From assembly GCF_012641395.1 (NCBI RefSeq), contig NZ_JABAIH010000006.1:186001-250000 (forward strand): a stretch of DNA of 64,000 nt, written 5' to 3'. This document shows positions 49,479-56,857 of this stretch, piece by piece (position 1 is the first letter of the stretch; each line of letters opens with the position of its first letter). Both the position numbers and the translations under genes were made by a program. Below the pieces are notes generated by a model that was given only the letters and a program-made list of their open reading frames with translations, had not been told where the DNA came from and made no database searches. Source of the DNA: Rhizobium sp. P32RR-XVIII (lineage in GTDB: Bacteria > Pseudomonadota > Alphaproteobacteria > Rhizobiales > Rhizobiaceae).

Positions 49479-50489
49479 TCAGGCGGCAATTGCCGCGCCC
49501 GCCGATAGCCGTTGCTCGGCAATGCGTGCAGCGGCCTGCAGGTCGCGTGGCTTGCCTGCAATCTTTTCGAGCGCGGCGATGGCGACATCGGTTGCGAGAT
49601 AGTCCGGCTTGTGGCCGACGCCCCTGATCTTCACCAGTTCGGAGCCGGCAATGTCGCGGGCGAGCCCCTGAGAGTGCAGATGCTCCCAGACAATGCCATC
49701 GCGGTCGCCGGTGATGATGACCGTCGGTGCGGTGATGCGGCGATAGTGGGGCGATTGTGCTTTCAGATACTGGAGCAGTTTGGTGAAATCGGCGGCGTTG
49801 GCATGGAAGGTTCTGGGACGCAGCGCCAGAGAGGGGCCGGTCTTCGCGATGTAATCAGCAGGGCGCAGGTTTGGCCGAAAGACGTTCAGTGTCGCCTGCT
49901 CCAGCCGCCACAACCCAAGCGGCACGACGATGGCGTGATTGAAGAGCCAGCCGATCGCCGGCAAGGTTGCGACGTGGTAATACCAATCGATGCCCCCGGG
50001 CCATGGATGCGTGGCTGGAGCAAGGAAGAGGAGACCGGCAGACCTTTCCGGATGACGGACGCCGAAGGCTGCGGCGATTGCGCCGCCGAAGGAGTGGCCG
50101 ACAATGATCGCCTTTTCGATCCCACGTCTTTCCATGAGCTTTGCGATCGCATCAGCCTGCCCTGAGGGAAAGGCGTTTTCCTGTCCACCGCGTTCCGAAT
50201 AGCCATGCCCGGGACGATCAACGAAAAGCATTTCGGCGCGGCCTTCAAGCGGAACCAGGAAGGCGCCGATCTGGTCGAGCAGATTTCCGCAGGCACCATG
50301 GATAAAGACCAGCGGCGGTAGATCGGCGGTGCCGGGGCGCGGAATATGGACGGCATTCATCTTGTAGCCGCCGATATCGGTGAGCTCGCCAATATTCGGA
50401 AAGGTCTGTTCGAACTTTCGAGCTTTGTAAGTTGTGTAGCCGATGGCGGCGGCGACAGGAGCCAGGAGGGTTGAAATTTCGGCAAGCAT
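49479..50489 (-). CDS. Alpha/beta hydrolase
   Basis: The protein (about 336 residues) has a hydrophobic N terminus (ISTLLAPVAAAIGYTTYK), perhaps a membrane anchor. The hydrolase fold follows: oxyanion region VFIHGACGN, nucleophile elbow VGHSFGG, acid in ITGDRDGIVWE and catalytic His in IRGVGHKPD. The substrate is unknown; the fold also occurs in haloperoxidase/lipase types. ATG 50489 is used, ATG 50519 is an alternative; neither has a strong RBS. It follows a TPR gene by a short gap, so an operon is likely. Confidence 0.85.
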   Translation of the reverse strand: MLAEISTLLAPVAAAIGYTTYKARKFEQTFPNIGELTDIGGYKMNAVHIPRPGTADLPPLVFIHGACGNLLDQIGAFLVPLEGRAEMLFVDRPGHGYSERGGQENAFPSGQADAIAKLMERRGIEKAIIVGHSFGGAIAAAFGVRHPERSAGLLFLAPATHPWPGGIDWYYHVATLPAIGWLFNHAIVVPLGLWRLEQATLNVFRPNLRPADYIAKTGPSLALRPRTFHANAADFTKLLQYLKAQSPHYRRITAPTVIITGDRDGIVWEHLHSQGLARDIAGSELVKIRGVGHKPDYLATDVAIAALEKIAGKPRDLQAAARIAEQRLSAGAAIAA

Positions 50490-50553
50490 CGCGTCAGCCG
50501 GCAAAAATTGCACTAGCATGGGTAAGATTGTGCAGGCCGGTCGAGCGTCAAGA

Positions 50554-51159
50554 TCAGGTCGGGCTTCCGGCGAGTTTTTCGGCAAGCGTATTTGCCTGCT
50601 GCTGCGCTGCGCGATTTGCCGGATAGATCTCGAGGAAGCGCTCCCAGGCTTTTAGCGTGAGCTGATCGTTCTCCGAATTGCTGAGAATCGCGGCCATTCC
50701 GGAGAGTGCGCCAAAGTGGCGCGGCTCAAGCTCGAGCACATGCTCGATGTCGGACATCGACTTGCGGTAATGGCCCATGGCGAAATTCAGCGTTGCGCGG
50801 CGGTTCCAACTCTCGGCATAGGTCGGCTTCAGCGCAATTGCCTGATCGAGGAAATCGAAAGCGGCGGCATTGCGCTTATCCTCGATCGCCTTGTCGGCCC
50901 ACTGCATCAGCAGGTTCACCGTGGCGCTGCCGGAATCGTTCCATTCCAGGCGGATTTCTTCCGCGATACTGCTTGCCTTGTCCGGGTCACGCTCACGCTT
51001 CAGCTGCGCGAAGAGGTTGTCCAGGCGTTGTTTGGGGGAGGCGCTGGCATCCGGCTGTTCGGCAATGACTTCCTTCTCTGCTGCGAAAGCGGGAAAGGAA
51101 GGTGCAACGAAGGCGAGAGCAAGCGGCAGGACCGCACAGGTCAAAGCAAAAAAGCGCAT
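50554..51159 (-). CDS. Exported TPR-repeat protein
   Basis: The protein (201 residues) has a signal peptide (FALTCAVLPLALAFVAPSFPAFA) and tetratricopeptide repeats (AFDFLDQAIALKPTYAESWN, RRATLNFAMGHYRKSMSDIE, HVLELEPRHFGALSGMAAIL, LKAWERFLEIYPANRAAQQQ). It is presumably a periplasmic scaffold; the partner is unknown. ATG 51159 is preferred over the TTG three codons upstream. It is followed by the alpha/beta-hydrolase gene. Confidence 0.85.
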   Translation of the reverse strand: MRFFALTCAVLPLALAFVAPSFPAFAAEKEVIAEQPDASASPKQRLDNLFAQLKRERDPDKASSIAEEIRLEWNDSGSATVNLLMQWADKAIEDKRNAAAFDFLDQAIALKPTYAESWNRRATLNFAMGHYRKSMSDIEHVLELEPRHFGALSGMAAILSNSENDQLTLKAWERFLEIYPANRAAQQQANTLAEKLAGSPT

Positions 51160-51277
51160 GGCGGACAATGTAGCCCGCCAGCGCCGAAGATCAAAGAAAA
51201 TTTGATGTGATCACCGAAGCGACCTTACCGGAAAGCGCGCACCACAAATGAGCAGGCCCAATCCGGCTCGTGCTAAA

Positions 51278-51403
51278 TCAGCCCTGACGAGCCTTGTAGC
51301 GCGGGTTCAGCTTGTTGATGATGTAGATGCGGCCCTTGCGGCGAACCAGACGGTTGTCACGATGGCGAGCCTTGAGCGACTTGAGCGAATTCTTGATCTT
51401 CAT
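51278..51403 (-). CDS. rpmJ: 50S ribosomal protein L36
   Basis: The 41-residue basic protein (MKIKNSLKSLKARHRDNRLV, then RRKGRIYIINKLNPRYKARQ) is the zinc-independent type of L36. The four metal ligands of the classic form are absent (no Cys; the one His is not in a ligand set). It stabilises 23S rRNA in the large subunit. It sits in its usual rhizobial place outside the main ribosomal operons. Confidence 0.95.
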   Translation of the reverse strand: MKIKNSLKSLKARHRDNRLVRRKGRIYIINKLNPRYKARQG

Positions 51404-51460
51404 TTTTCTGATCCGCGATCTCTGGGGGGAATTTCACATTCGCCCGTACTTTAGACAATC

Positions 51461-51487
51461 AAAAAGCGCGCTCGGAGCGCGCTCTTT
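51461..51487 (-). terminator. Rho-independent terminator after purK
   Basis: On the minus strand AGCGCGCT-CCG-AGCGCGCT is followed by TTTT. It lies 70 bases after the purK stop and before rpmJ, so it ends the purEK transcript. Confidence 0.88.
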
Positions 51488-51557
51488 AGGTTGGTCGTGC
51501 AGATAACCCGGCCTCATGCCTGTGTCAACTACATGAAGGCGTTTTCTCGGGCAAAAC

Positions 51558-52622
51558 CTAGGCTTTCGCCGTTAGCACAGTCACGTGGCCCATCTTCCGG
51601 CCCGGGCGGGATTCGGTCTTGCCGTAGAGATGCACGAATGCGTCGCGGCGTTTCAGCCAATCCGGAACGCTGAGAATATCGTCGCCGATCAGGTTCTGCA
51701 TCACGCAATCGGAATGGCGGTCCGCGTTGCCGAGCGGCAGGCCGCCGATGGCGCGGATGTGCTGCTCGAACTGCGAGATGACGCAGGCGGCCTCGGTCCA
51801 GTGGCCCGAGTTGTGGACGCGCGGCGCCATCTCGTTGGCGATCAGGTTGCCGTCCGAAAGAACGAAGAATTCGATGCCGATGACGCCGACATAGCCGAGC
51901 GACGAGAGAATCGCTTCCGCTGCCTTGCGAGCCGCTTCGGCTGTTGCATCTGCGATCGAGGCGGGAACGGTCGATGTGTGCAAAATGCCGTTGCGATGCA
52001 CGTTTTCCGCCGGATCGAAGGCGACGGCGGTGCCGTCCGTGGCGCGGGCGGCGATAATCGAAATCTCGCGCTCGAAGGGGATAAAGCTTTCCAGAATGAG
52101 TGGCACGCTGCCGAGGGCGGCATAGGCGCCGTCCGCGCTGTCGGCAGCGGAGCGGAATACCTTCTGGCCCTTGCCGTCATAGCCGAGGCGGCGCGTCTTG
52201 AGCACGCCCTGGCCGCCGAAATCCTCAAGGGCCGCTTCAAGCTCGCTTTGACTATCGACGGCGTGGAAACGCGCGGTCGGAATGCCGCAGTCGTTGATGA
52301 AGCGTTTTTCGACGAGCCGGTCCTGCGCTGCCTCGAGCGCTTTCGGTGGCGGATAAACCGGGATGTCCTTTGCCAGAGCCTCGACTGCCGAGACCGGCAC
52401 ATTCTCGAACTCGTAGGTGATGACGTCGCAGGCCTTCGCCAGCTCGGCCAATGCGGCGGGATCGTCATAGGCTGCGACGATCTGGTGATTGGCGACGTGG
52501 GCGGCCGGGCAATCGGTCTGCGGTTCGAGAATGATCGTGCGGAAGTTTAACCGCGCAGCGGCCATCGCAAGCATGCGGCCAAGCTGGCCGCCACCGATAA
52601 TCCCGATCGTTCTTGCCGTCAT
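51558..52622 (-). CDS. purK: N5-carboxyaminoimidazole ribonucleotide synthase
   Basis: PurK uses ATP and bicarbonate to convert AIR to N5-CAIR in purine synthesis. The 354-residue ATP-grasp protein has IGIIGGGQLGRMLAMAA at the start, RRLGYDGKGQ (ATP-grasp loop), PFEREISIIAAR, and GVIGIEFFVLSDG with NEMAPRVHNSGHWT for metal binding. Its ATG overlaps the purE stop codon (ATGA), so translation is coupled. Confidence 0.96.
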   Translation of the reverse strand: MTARTIGIIGGGQLGRMLAMAAARLNFRTIILEPQTDCPAAHVANHQIVAAYDDPAALAELAKACDVITYEFENVPVSAVEALAKDIPVYPPPKALEAAQDRLVEKRFINDCGIPTARFHAVDSQSELEAALEDFGGQGVLKTRRLGYDGKGQKVFRSAADSADGAYAALGSVPLILESFIPFEREISIIAARATDGTAVAFDPAENVHRNGILHTSTVPASIADATAEAARKAAEAILSSLGYVGVIGIEFFVLSDGNLIANEMAPRVHNSGHWTEAACVISQFEQHIRAIGGLPLGNADRHSDCVMQNLIGDDILSVPDWLKRRDAFVHLYGKTESRPGRKMGHVTVLTAKA

Positions 52623-53119
52623 AGGTTGTCCATCGGATATTCGGCGATCGAGGCGCTCTGCCGCTCGCGGTAATCATCGAGCCGCTCGGCAATATCCTCA
52701 TCCGAGAGTGCCAGCACGGCCGCAGCAAGCAGCGCGGCGTTGATGGCGCCGGCCTTGCCGATTGCGAGCGTGCCAACCGGAATGCCGCCCGGCATCTGGA
52801 CGATGGAAAGAAGACTGTCCTGGCCGGACATCGTTTTCGATTGCACGGGAACGCCGAAGACCGGAAGCGGCGTCAATGCGGCGGTCATGCCCGGAAGATG
52901 GGCGGCACCGCCTGCGCCGGCAATGATAACCTTGAAGCCCTCGTCGCGCGCGTTCTTGGCGAAGTCCACCATCCGATCCGGCGTTCGATGCGCCGAAATA
53001 ATGCGCGCTTCGTACGGGATTTCCAGCGCCTCCAGCGTATCGGCGGCGTTCTTCATGGTCTCCCAGTCGGACTGGCTGCCCATGATGATGGCGACGGGCG
53101 GTCTGTCTGTCAGCGTCAA
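52619..53119 (-). CDS. purE: N5-carboxyaminoimidazole ribonucleotide mutase
   Basis: PurE converts N5-CAIR to CAIR after PurK. The 166-residue product carries VAIIMGSQSDWETMKNAADT near the N terminus, SAHRTPDRM with the active-site His, and GAGGAAHLPGM. The start must be the TTG at 53119: the only nearby ATG lies inside the conserved MGSQSDW motif, and GAGGGG and AAGG lie just upstream of the TTG. It is first in a purE-purK operon. Confidence 0.95.
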   Translation of the reverse strand: MTLTDRPPVAIIMGSQSDWETMKNAADTLEALEIPYEARIISAHRTPDRMVDFAKNARDEGFKVIIAGAGGAAHLPGMTAALTPLPVFGVPVQSKTMSGQDSLLSIVQMPGGIPVGTLAIGKAGAINAALLAAAVLALSDEDIAERLDDYRERQSASIAEYPMDNL

Positions 53120-53132
53120 CGGCCTTATCCCC

Positions 53133-53336
53133 TCAGGCGATGATATCCGGAATGATCTGGTCTTCGAGCTTGGTCAACTTGTCTTTAATGACCAGTTTTT
53201 TCTTTTTCATACGCTGGATGCGCAGCGCGTCGCACCCTGTGGCAATCATGGCATTGATCGCGGTGTCGTAATCCTCGTGCTCCTGACGCAGGCGCGCTGC
53301 CATGAGCCTGATTTCCGCCTGTTCCTGATCGGCCAT
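53133..53336 (-). CDS. DUF465 (YdcH-type) small protein
   Basis: The 67-residue protein is helical and charged (RLRQEHEDYDTAINAMIATG, LRIQRMKKKKLVIKDKLTKL) and belongs to the YdcH/DUF465 family; its function is unknown. The ATG at 53336 has GGGGA at good spacing. It ends 14 bases before the purE start, so the three genes may form one transcript. A second DUF465 gene is divergent from it. Confidence 0.88.
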   Translation of the reverse strand: MADQEQAEIRLMAARLRQEHEDYDTAINAMIATGCDALRIQRMKKKKLVIKDKLTKLEDQIIPDIIA

Positions 53337-53564
53337 TTGCATTCCCCAATCCCGTCTTCGGCCGTTGTCCGGCTCGCCGATAATTTCCGCAAGCTCCTAT
53401 CACCAAATAGCGATAACGGCTAGTTAGTGTTGATCATGAATTTGCCGCCGACTGACCATGTTTTCGCCTTCGACAATAATTCAAAAATATGTCACAGTCC
53501 GGCCGTTGAGGCCTTGAGCTCCAGCGATGGATGGCTGGGGAAGGCGAGAGGAAGGAAGGGTCAA

Positions 53565-53738
53565 ATGACTGTTGAAGCTCATCTTGAATCACTCCAGAAA
53601 AAGCATGTAGCTCTGGAGGAAGAGTTACATTCGCTAATGGCATCACCCTCCAGACAAGATGCGGAAATTGCGGAATGCAAGCGCAGAAAATTGCGCATCA
53701 AGGACGAAATCCAACGTCTGAAATCTTCCGTTCATTAA
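53565..53738 (+). CDS. Second DUF465 small protein
   Basis: The 57-residue protein (MTVEAHLESLQKKHVALEEE, with KRRKLRIKDEIQRLKSS near the end) is a DUF465 helical hairpin with the conserved K(K/R)RKLxIKDEI-like motif. The GGAAGGAAGGG RBS fixes the start. It is divergent from the first DUF465 gene. Its function is unknown. Confidence 0.85.
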   Translation: MTVEAHLESLQKKHVALEEELHSLMASPSRQDAEIAECKRRKLRIKDEIQRLKSSVH

Positions 53739-53911
53739 GTAGTGCAGTTCGCCGGTCGATCATCTTGCACTGTCAAAACGGATAAAACCAACCCCTCGAT
53801 AAGTTTAGCAAGAACCGGCGGTTCTTCCACAAACAATGCGTCAGTCCATCCAGTGCGGCGTTGGGCTGGCGCATTTTCATTGGGAGATCGTCGCTGGAGC
53901 CTCGAAAGACT

Positions 53912-54172
53912 CTACGCCCAAAATTGATCAAGCCACAGATTCAGCTTGTCGAAGCCGCGGTTGTTGACCGCGTAAATTCTTCTTGTGCCTTCGGAGGTCA
54001 CCGACACGAGATTGCTGTCGAGAAGAGCCTTCAAGTGCTGAGATACTGCCGGCCTGCTGATCGGAAGGCTTTCGGCGAGTTCATTAACCGTTCTCGGCGC
54101 ACGCCTGAGCTGCTCCAGCAGGAACCGCCGGTTCGGGTCTGATATCGCGGCGAAAGGATCGGCGTTCGACAT
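53912..54172 (-). CDS. ArsR-family (HTH_5) regulator
   Basis: The 86-residue winged-helix protein begins with the family pattern FAAISDPNRRFLLEQLRRAP and has the recognition helix ISRPAVSQHLKALLDSN and wing SVTSEGTRRIY. It has no Cys, so it does not sense thiophilic metals like classic ArsR. It lies 67 bases downstream of the TauE/SafE gene on the same strand and may control it. It is somewhat short for the family, lacking a long C-terminal helix. Confidence 0.87.
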   Translation of the reverse strand: MSNADPFAAISDPNRRFLLEQLRRAPRTVNELAESLPISRPAVSQHLKALLDSNLVSVTSEGTRRIYAVNNRGFDKLNLWLDQFWA

Positions 54173-54239
54173 GGGCGAAAAGCTACGTCAAAGCCGCCTT
54201 TCCGGCAAGAAAATTGTGCGCTGCAACGATCCGGACGGC

Positions 54240-55004
54240 CTAGAGAGCCAAGCCTTCCCAGATGATCAGAAGTGCGGCGATGAACGCCATGCCATACATG
54301 AATGGGTAGAAGATCGTCGGCTTCATGCGGCGCACGCACCATGCGCCTGCCATGGTGGCCAGCGGAGCGAAAGGCAGCAGGATCGCCGACGTCAGGAGGT
54401 TTTCGGTATCGAGCTGGCCCAGCGCAAAATAGGGTACGAGCTTTACGGCATTCAAGATAGCGAAGAAGCGAACGCTGGTACCGGTAAATTCGCGTGGTGG
54501 CAGTTTCAGGGGCAAAGCATAGATTTGAAATGGAGCACCGCCTGCATGGGCGACGAAACTGCCATAGCCGGAAAGGGTACCCCAAAAGCTTGCAAGCAAA
54601 GGCCGCTGACCGTGCGGCGGGATGATCTTTCCTGCCCCGGGACCAAAGTTGTTCCAGAAGTAGCGGGCGCAGAAGAGCACGGTGACTGTGCCGATGACCA
54701 CGCGCAGCACATTGCCGGGCACCAGGGCGGACGTCGCCCAGCCAAGCGCGATGCCGAAGAGGGCGCCTGGCAGCATGATCTTCATCGTCGTCCAGTCGCC
54801 GTGCTTGCGCCAGATAACGAGTGAGATCATGTCCATGGCGACCAGGATGGGCAGCAGGATCGCGGCTGCTTCCACAGGAGCGACGACCAGCGCCAGGATG
54901 GGAACGCCGATCAGTGCCAGCGCATCACCCATTCCGCCCTTGGCGAGGCCAACAAGCAGCACAGCAGGTATCGCGGCATAAAAGAATGACAGCTCCGGCA
55001 GCAT
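54240..55004 (-). CDS. TauE/SafE-family membrane transporter
   Basis: The 254-residue protein has about seven or eight transmembrane segments (FFYAAIPAVLLVGLAKGGMG is the first, with the typical GxxKGG motif). The second repeat has FWGTLSGYGSFVAHAGGAPF, the family pattern for a sulfite/sulfonate/organic anion exporter. The substrate is unknown. The start has GGAGGA about 11 bases upstream. An ArsR-type gene follows. Confidence 0.87.
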   Translation of the reverse strand: MLPELSFFYAAIPAVLLVGLAKGGMGDALALIGVPILALVVAPVEAAAILLPILVAMDMISLVIWRKHGDWTTMKIMLPGALFGIALGWATSALVPGNVLRVVIGTVTVLFCARYFWNNFGPGAGKIIPPHGQRPLLASFWGTLSGYGSFVAHAGGAPFQIYALPLKLPPREFTGTSVRFFAILNAVKLVPYFALGQLDTENLLTSAILLPFAPLATMAGAWCVRRMKPTIFYPFMYGMAFIAALLIIWEGLAL

Positions 55005-55111
55005 GCTTTTCAAGTCCTCCCCTTGCCAGTCCCGTCTAACGGAATTACTCACACAAAACGAGTGTGGATTTGGCGCCTGCGGGCGAAATCTGCTGAGAAC
55101 GGAAAGAGTTC

Positions 55112-55765
55112 ATGACCGAACCGGAAAACCGCTGCCGCCTTGTCTTGATCGTTCCGGACATCGCGGATGCCGACGAGCAGGCAAAGATCCTCGCTGATGC
55201 CCTGAAGGGCGGCGATGTTGCCTCGGTAATCGTGCCGCAATACGGGCTTGATGCCGGTACGTTTCAAAAGCACGCCGAAAAACTGGTACCCGTCATCCAA
55301 AATGCCGGCGCGGCTGCCTTGATTGCCGGCGACAGCCGTGTCGTTGGTCGCTCGAAAGCCGATGGCTTGCATCTGACGGGTTCAGCCGCCGAAATTGCCG
55401 AGGCGATCGAGAAATCCGGCGGCAAGCTGATCGTCGGTGGCGGCAATGCGACCGCCCGCCACACAGCTTTGGAGATCGGCGAGGAACGGCCGGACTATAT
55501 CTTCTTCGGCAAACTCGACGGCGACATCAAACCGGAAGCCCATCCGAAGAATGTGGCGCTCGGCGAATGGTGGGCCTCGATGATCGAAATTCCGTGCATC
55601 GTCATGGGCGGCACTGATCCGGACTCGGCACTTGTTGTCGCCGAGTCGGGTGCGGAGTTCGTAGCGCTGCGCATGGCGGTGTTCGCAGAGCCGGGGCAGG
55701 CTCCGTCCATCGTCGCCCAGGTCAATGCGCTTCTTGACGAAAAAGCGCCACGGTTTGAGGATTGA
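55112..55765 (+). CDS. Thiamine-phosphate synthase-like protein (diverged ThiE)
   Basis: The 217-residue TIM-barrel protein looks like ThiE in layout (RLVLIVPDIADADEQAKILA, ADGLHLTGS, GNATARHTALEIGEERPDYI, MGGTDPDSALVVAESGAEFV). Several ThiE active-site features are altered: ND becomes GD before the ADGLHL motif, the usual GP(V/I)F.T.TK is replaced by FFGKLDGDIKP, and GGI is GGT. It may have a changed substrate or no thiamine role. It is 9 bases upstream of a Sel1 gene, so the two are co-transcribed. Confidence 0.75.
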   Translation: MTEPENRCRLVLIVPDIADADEQAKILADALKGGDVASVIVPQYGLDAGTFQKHAEKLVPVIQNAGAAALIAGDSRVVGRSKADGLHLTGSAAEIAEAIEKSGGKLIVGGGNATARHTALEIGEERPDYIFFGKLDGDIKPEAHPKNVALGEWWASMIEIPCIVMGGTDPDSALVVAESGAEFVALRMAVFAEPGQAPSIVAQVNALLDEKAPRFED

Positions 55766-55774
55766 TACGCGGCC

Positions 55775-56854
55775 ATGCCGAACGTCACCGTCCGCTTGCG
55801 CCGCTTCTTCCTGTCCGCTGCCGTAATGGCGGTTGCTTTGCCGCATGGCGCGCGGGCGCAGACGGTCGACAACATCGTGACACGTCCCGTCGGTTCGGAA
55901 GCCGAACCGCTGAAGACGAACCGACCTCCCGAAGGAACGCAGCCGTCGAGTGGCCTCGGCGTGTTGGACCGCATGGGCGCAAAGCTTCCCGACCTGCCGC
56001 CTGAAAAGCAATACAAGGGCCCGGTCGACGCGGCTTATGGTGCCTATCAGCGGGGTTATTATCTGACGGCAATGCAATTGGCCCTGCCTCGTGCGCAGCT
56101 TGGCGATCCGGCAGCGCAGACGCTGATTGCCGAACTGCAGTTTAACGGGCTTGGCGTGCGCCGCGATCTTAAGAGCGCGGCGTTCTGGTACGGCAAGGCG
56201 GCCGAAGGCGGGGATGCGGCGGCGATGTTCAAATACTCGCTGATCCTGATGGCAGGCGAACTCGTGCCACGCGACAAAACCAAGGCCGATGACTACATGC
56301 GCCGCGCGGCCGACAGCGGCAATGCTTCGGCGCAATTCAACTGGGGCCAACTCTTGACGGTCGACCATCCGGGACCGGACGGACTTAAACTCGCGCTTCC
56401 CTATTACGAGAAATCCGCGGAGCAGGGCATAGCCGATGCCCAGTATGCCGTGGCGCAGATCTACTCCGCGCTCCCCGATCTGCCGCCAGACAAAAAGAAG
56501 CTGGCGCGCGAATGGCTGGCCCGTGCGGCGCGGGCCGGTTTTGATACGGCCCAGCTCGATCTCGGCATCTGGCTCGTAAACGGCGCGAATGGCCCGCGCG
56601 ACTTCGTGAACGGATTCCTGTGGCTGAAGCTCGCCGCCAATCGCGGCAACGTCGCGGCGCAGAACAAGCTCGCGCATCTCTACATCAATGCGCTCGGCAC
56701 AGCGCCGGACCCCGTCGAGGCGGCGAAATGGTATGTGCTGTCCCGCCGGGCCGGGCTGCCCGATTCCGAGCTCGAGGACTTCTTCCTTGGCATCGAGGAC
56801 ACCCAGCAAAAGCAGGCGATCGACCGGGCGAATAAGTTCCGGCGCTTGCCTTAG
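55775..56854 (+). CDS. Exported Sel1-repeat (TPR-like) protein
   Basis: The 359-residue protein has a signal peptide (RFFLSAAVMAVALPHGARA). Five or six Sel1 repeats of about 36 residues follow (GDPAAQTLIAELQFNGLGVR, RDLKSAAFWYGKAAEGGDAA, RGNVAAQNKLAHLYINALGT, PDPVEAAKWYVLSRRAGLPD). It should be a periplasmic protein-interaction scaffold, in the style of ExoR/PodJ-like Sel1 proteins, but without their DNA or membrane parts. Its partner is unknown. It is in one transcript with the ThiE-like gene and convergent with the chemotaxis-like gene, 3 bases apart. Confidence 0.85.
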   Translation: MPNVTVRLRRFFLSAAVMAVALPHGARAQTVDNIVTRPVGSEAEPLKTNRPPEGTQPSSGLGVLDRMGAKLPDLPPEKQYKGPVDAAYGAYQRGYYLTAMQLALPRAQLGDPAAQTLIAELQFNGLGVRRDLKSAAFWYGKAAEGGDAAAMFKYSLILMAGELVPRDKTKADDYMRRAADSGNASAQFNWGQLLTVDHPGPDGLKLALPYYEKSAEQGIADAQYAVAQIYSALPDLPPDKKKLAREWLARAARAGFDTAQLDLGIWLVNGANGPRDFVNGFLWLKLAANRGNVAAQNKLAHLYINALGTAPDPVEAAKWYVLSRRAGLPDSELEDFFLGIEDTQQKQAIDRANKFRRLP

Positions 56855-56857
56855 TTT

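Noticed and set aside
55382..56809. 475-codon frame antisense to the ThiE-like and Sel1 genes
   Set aside because: No RBS or domain; the plus-strand genes have a signal peptide and repeats.
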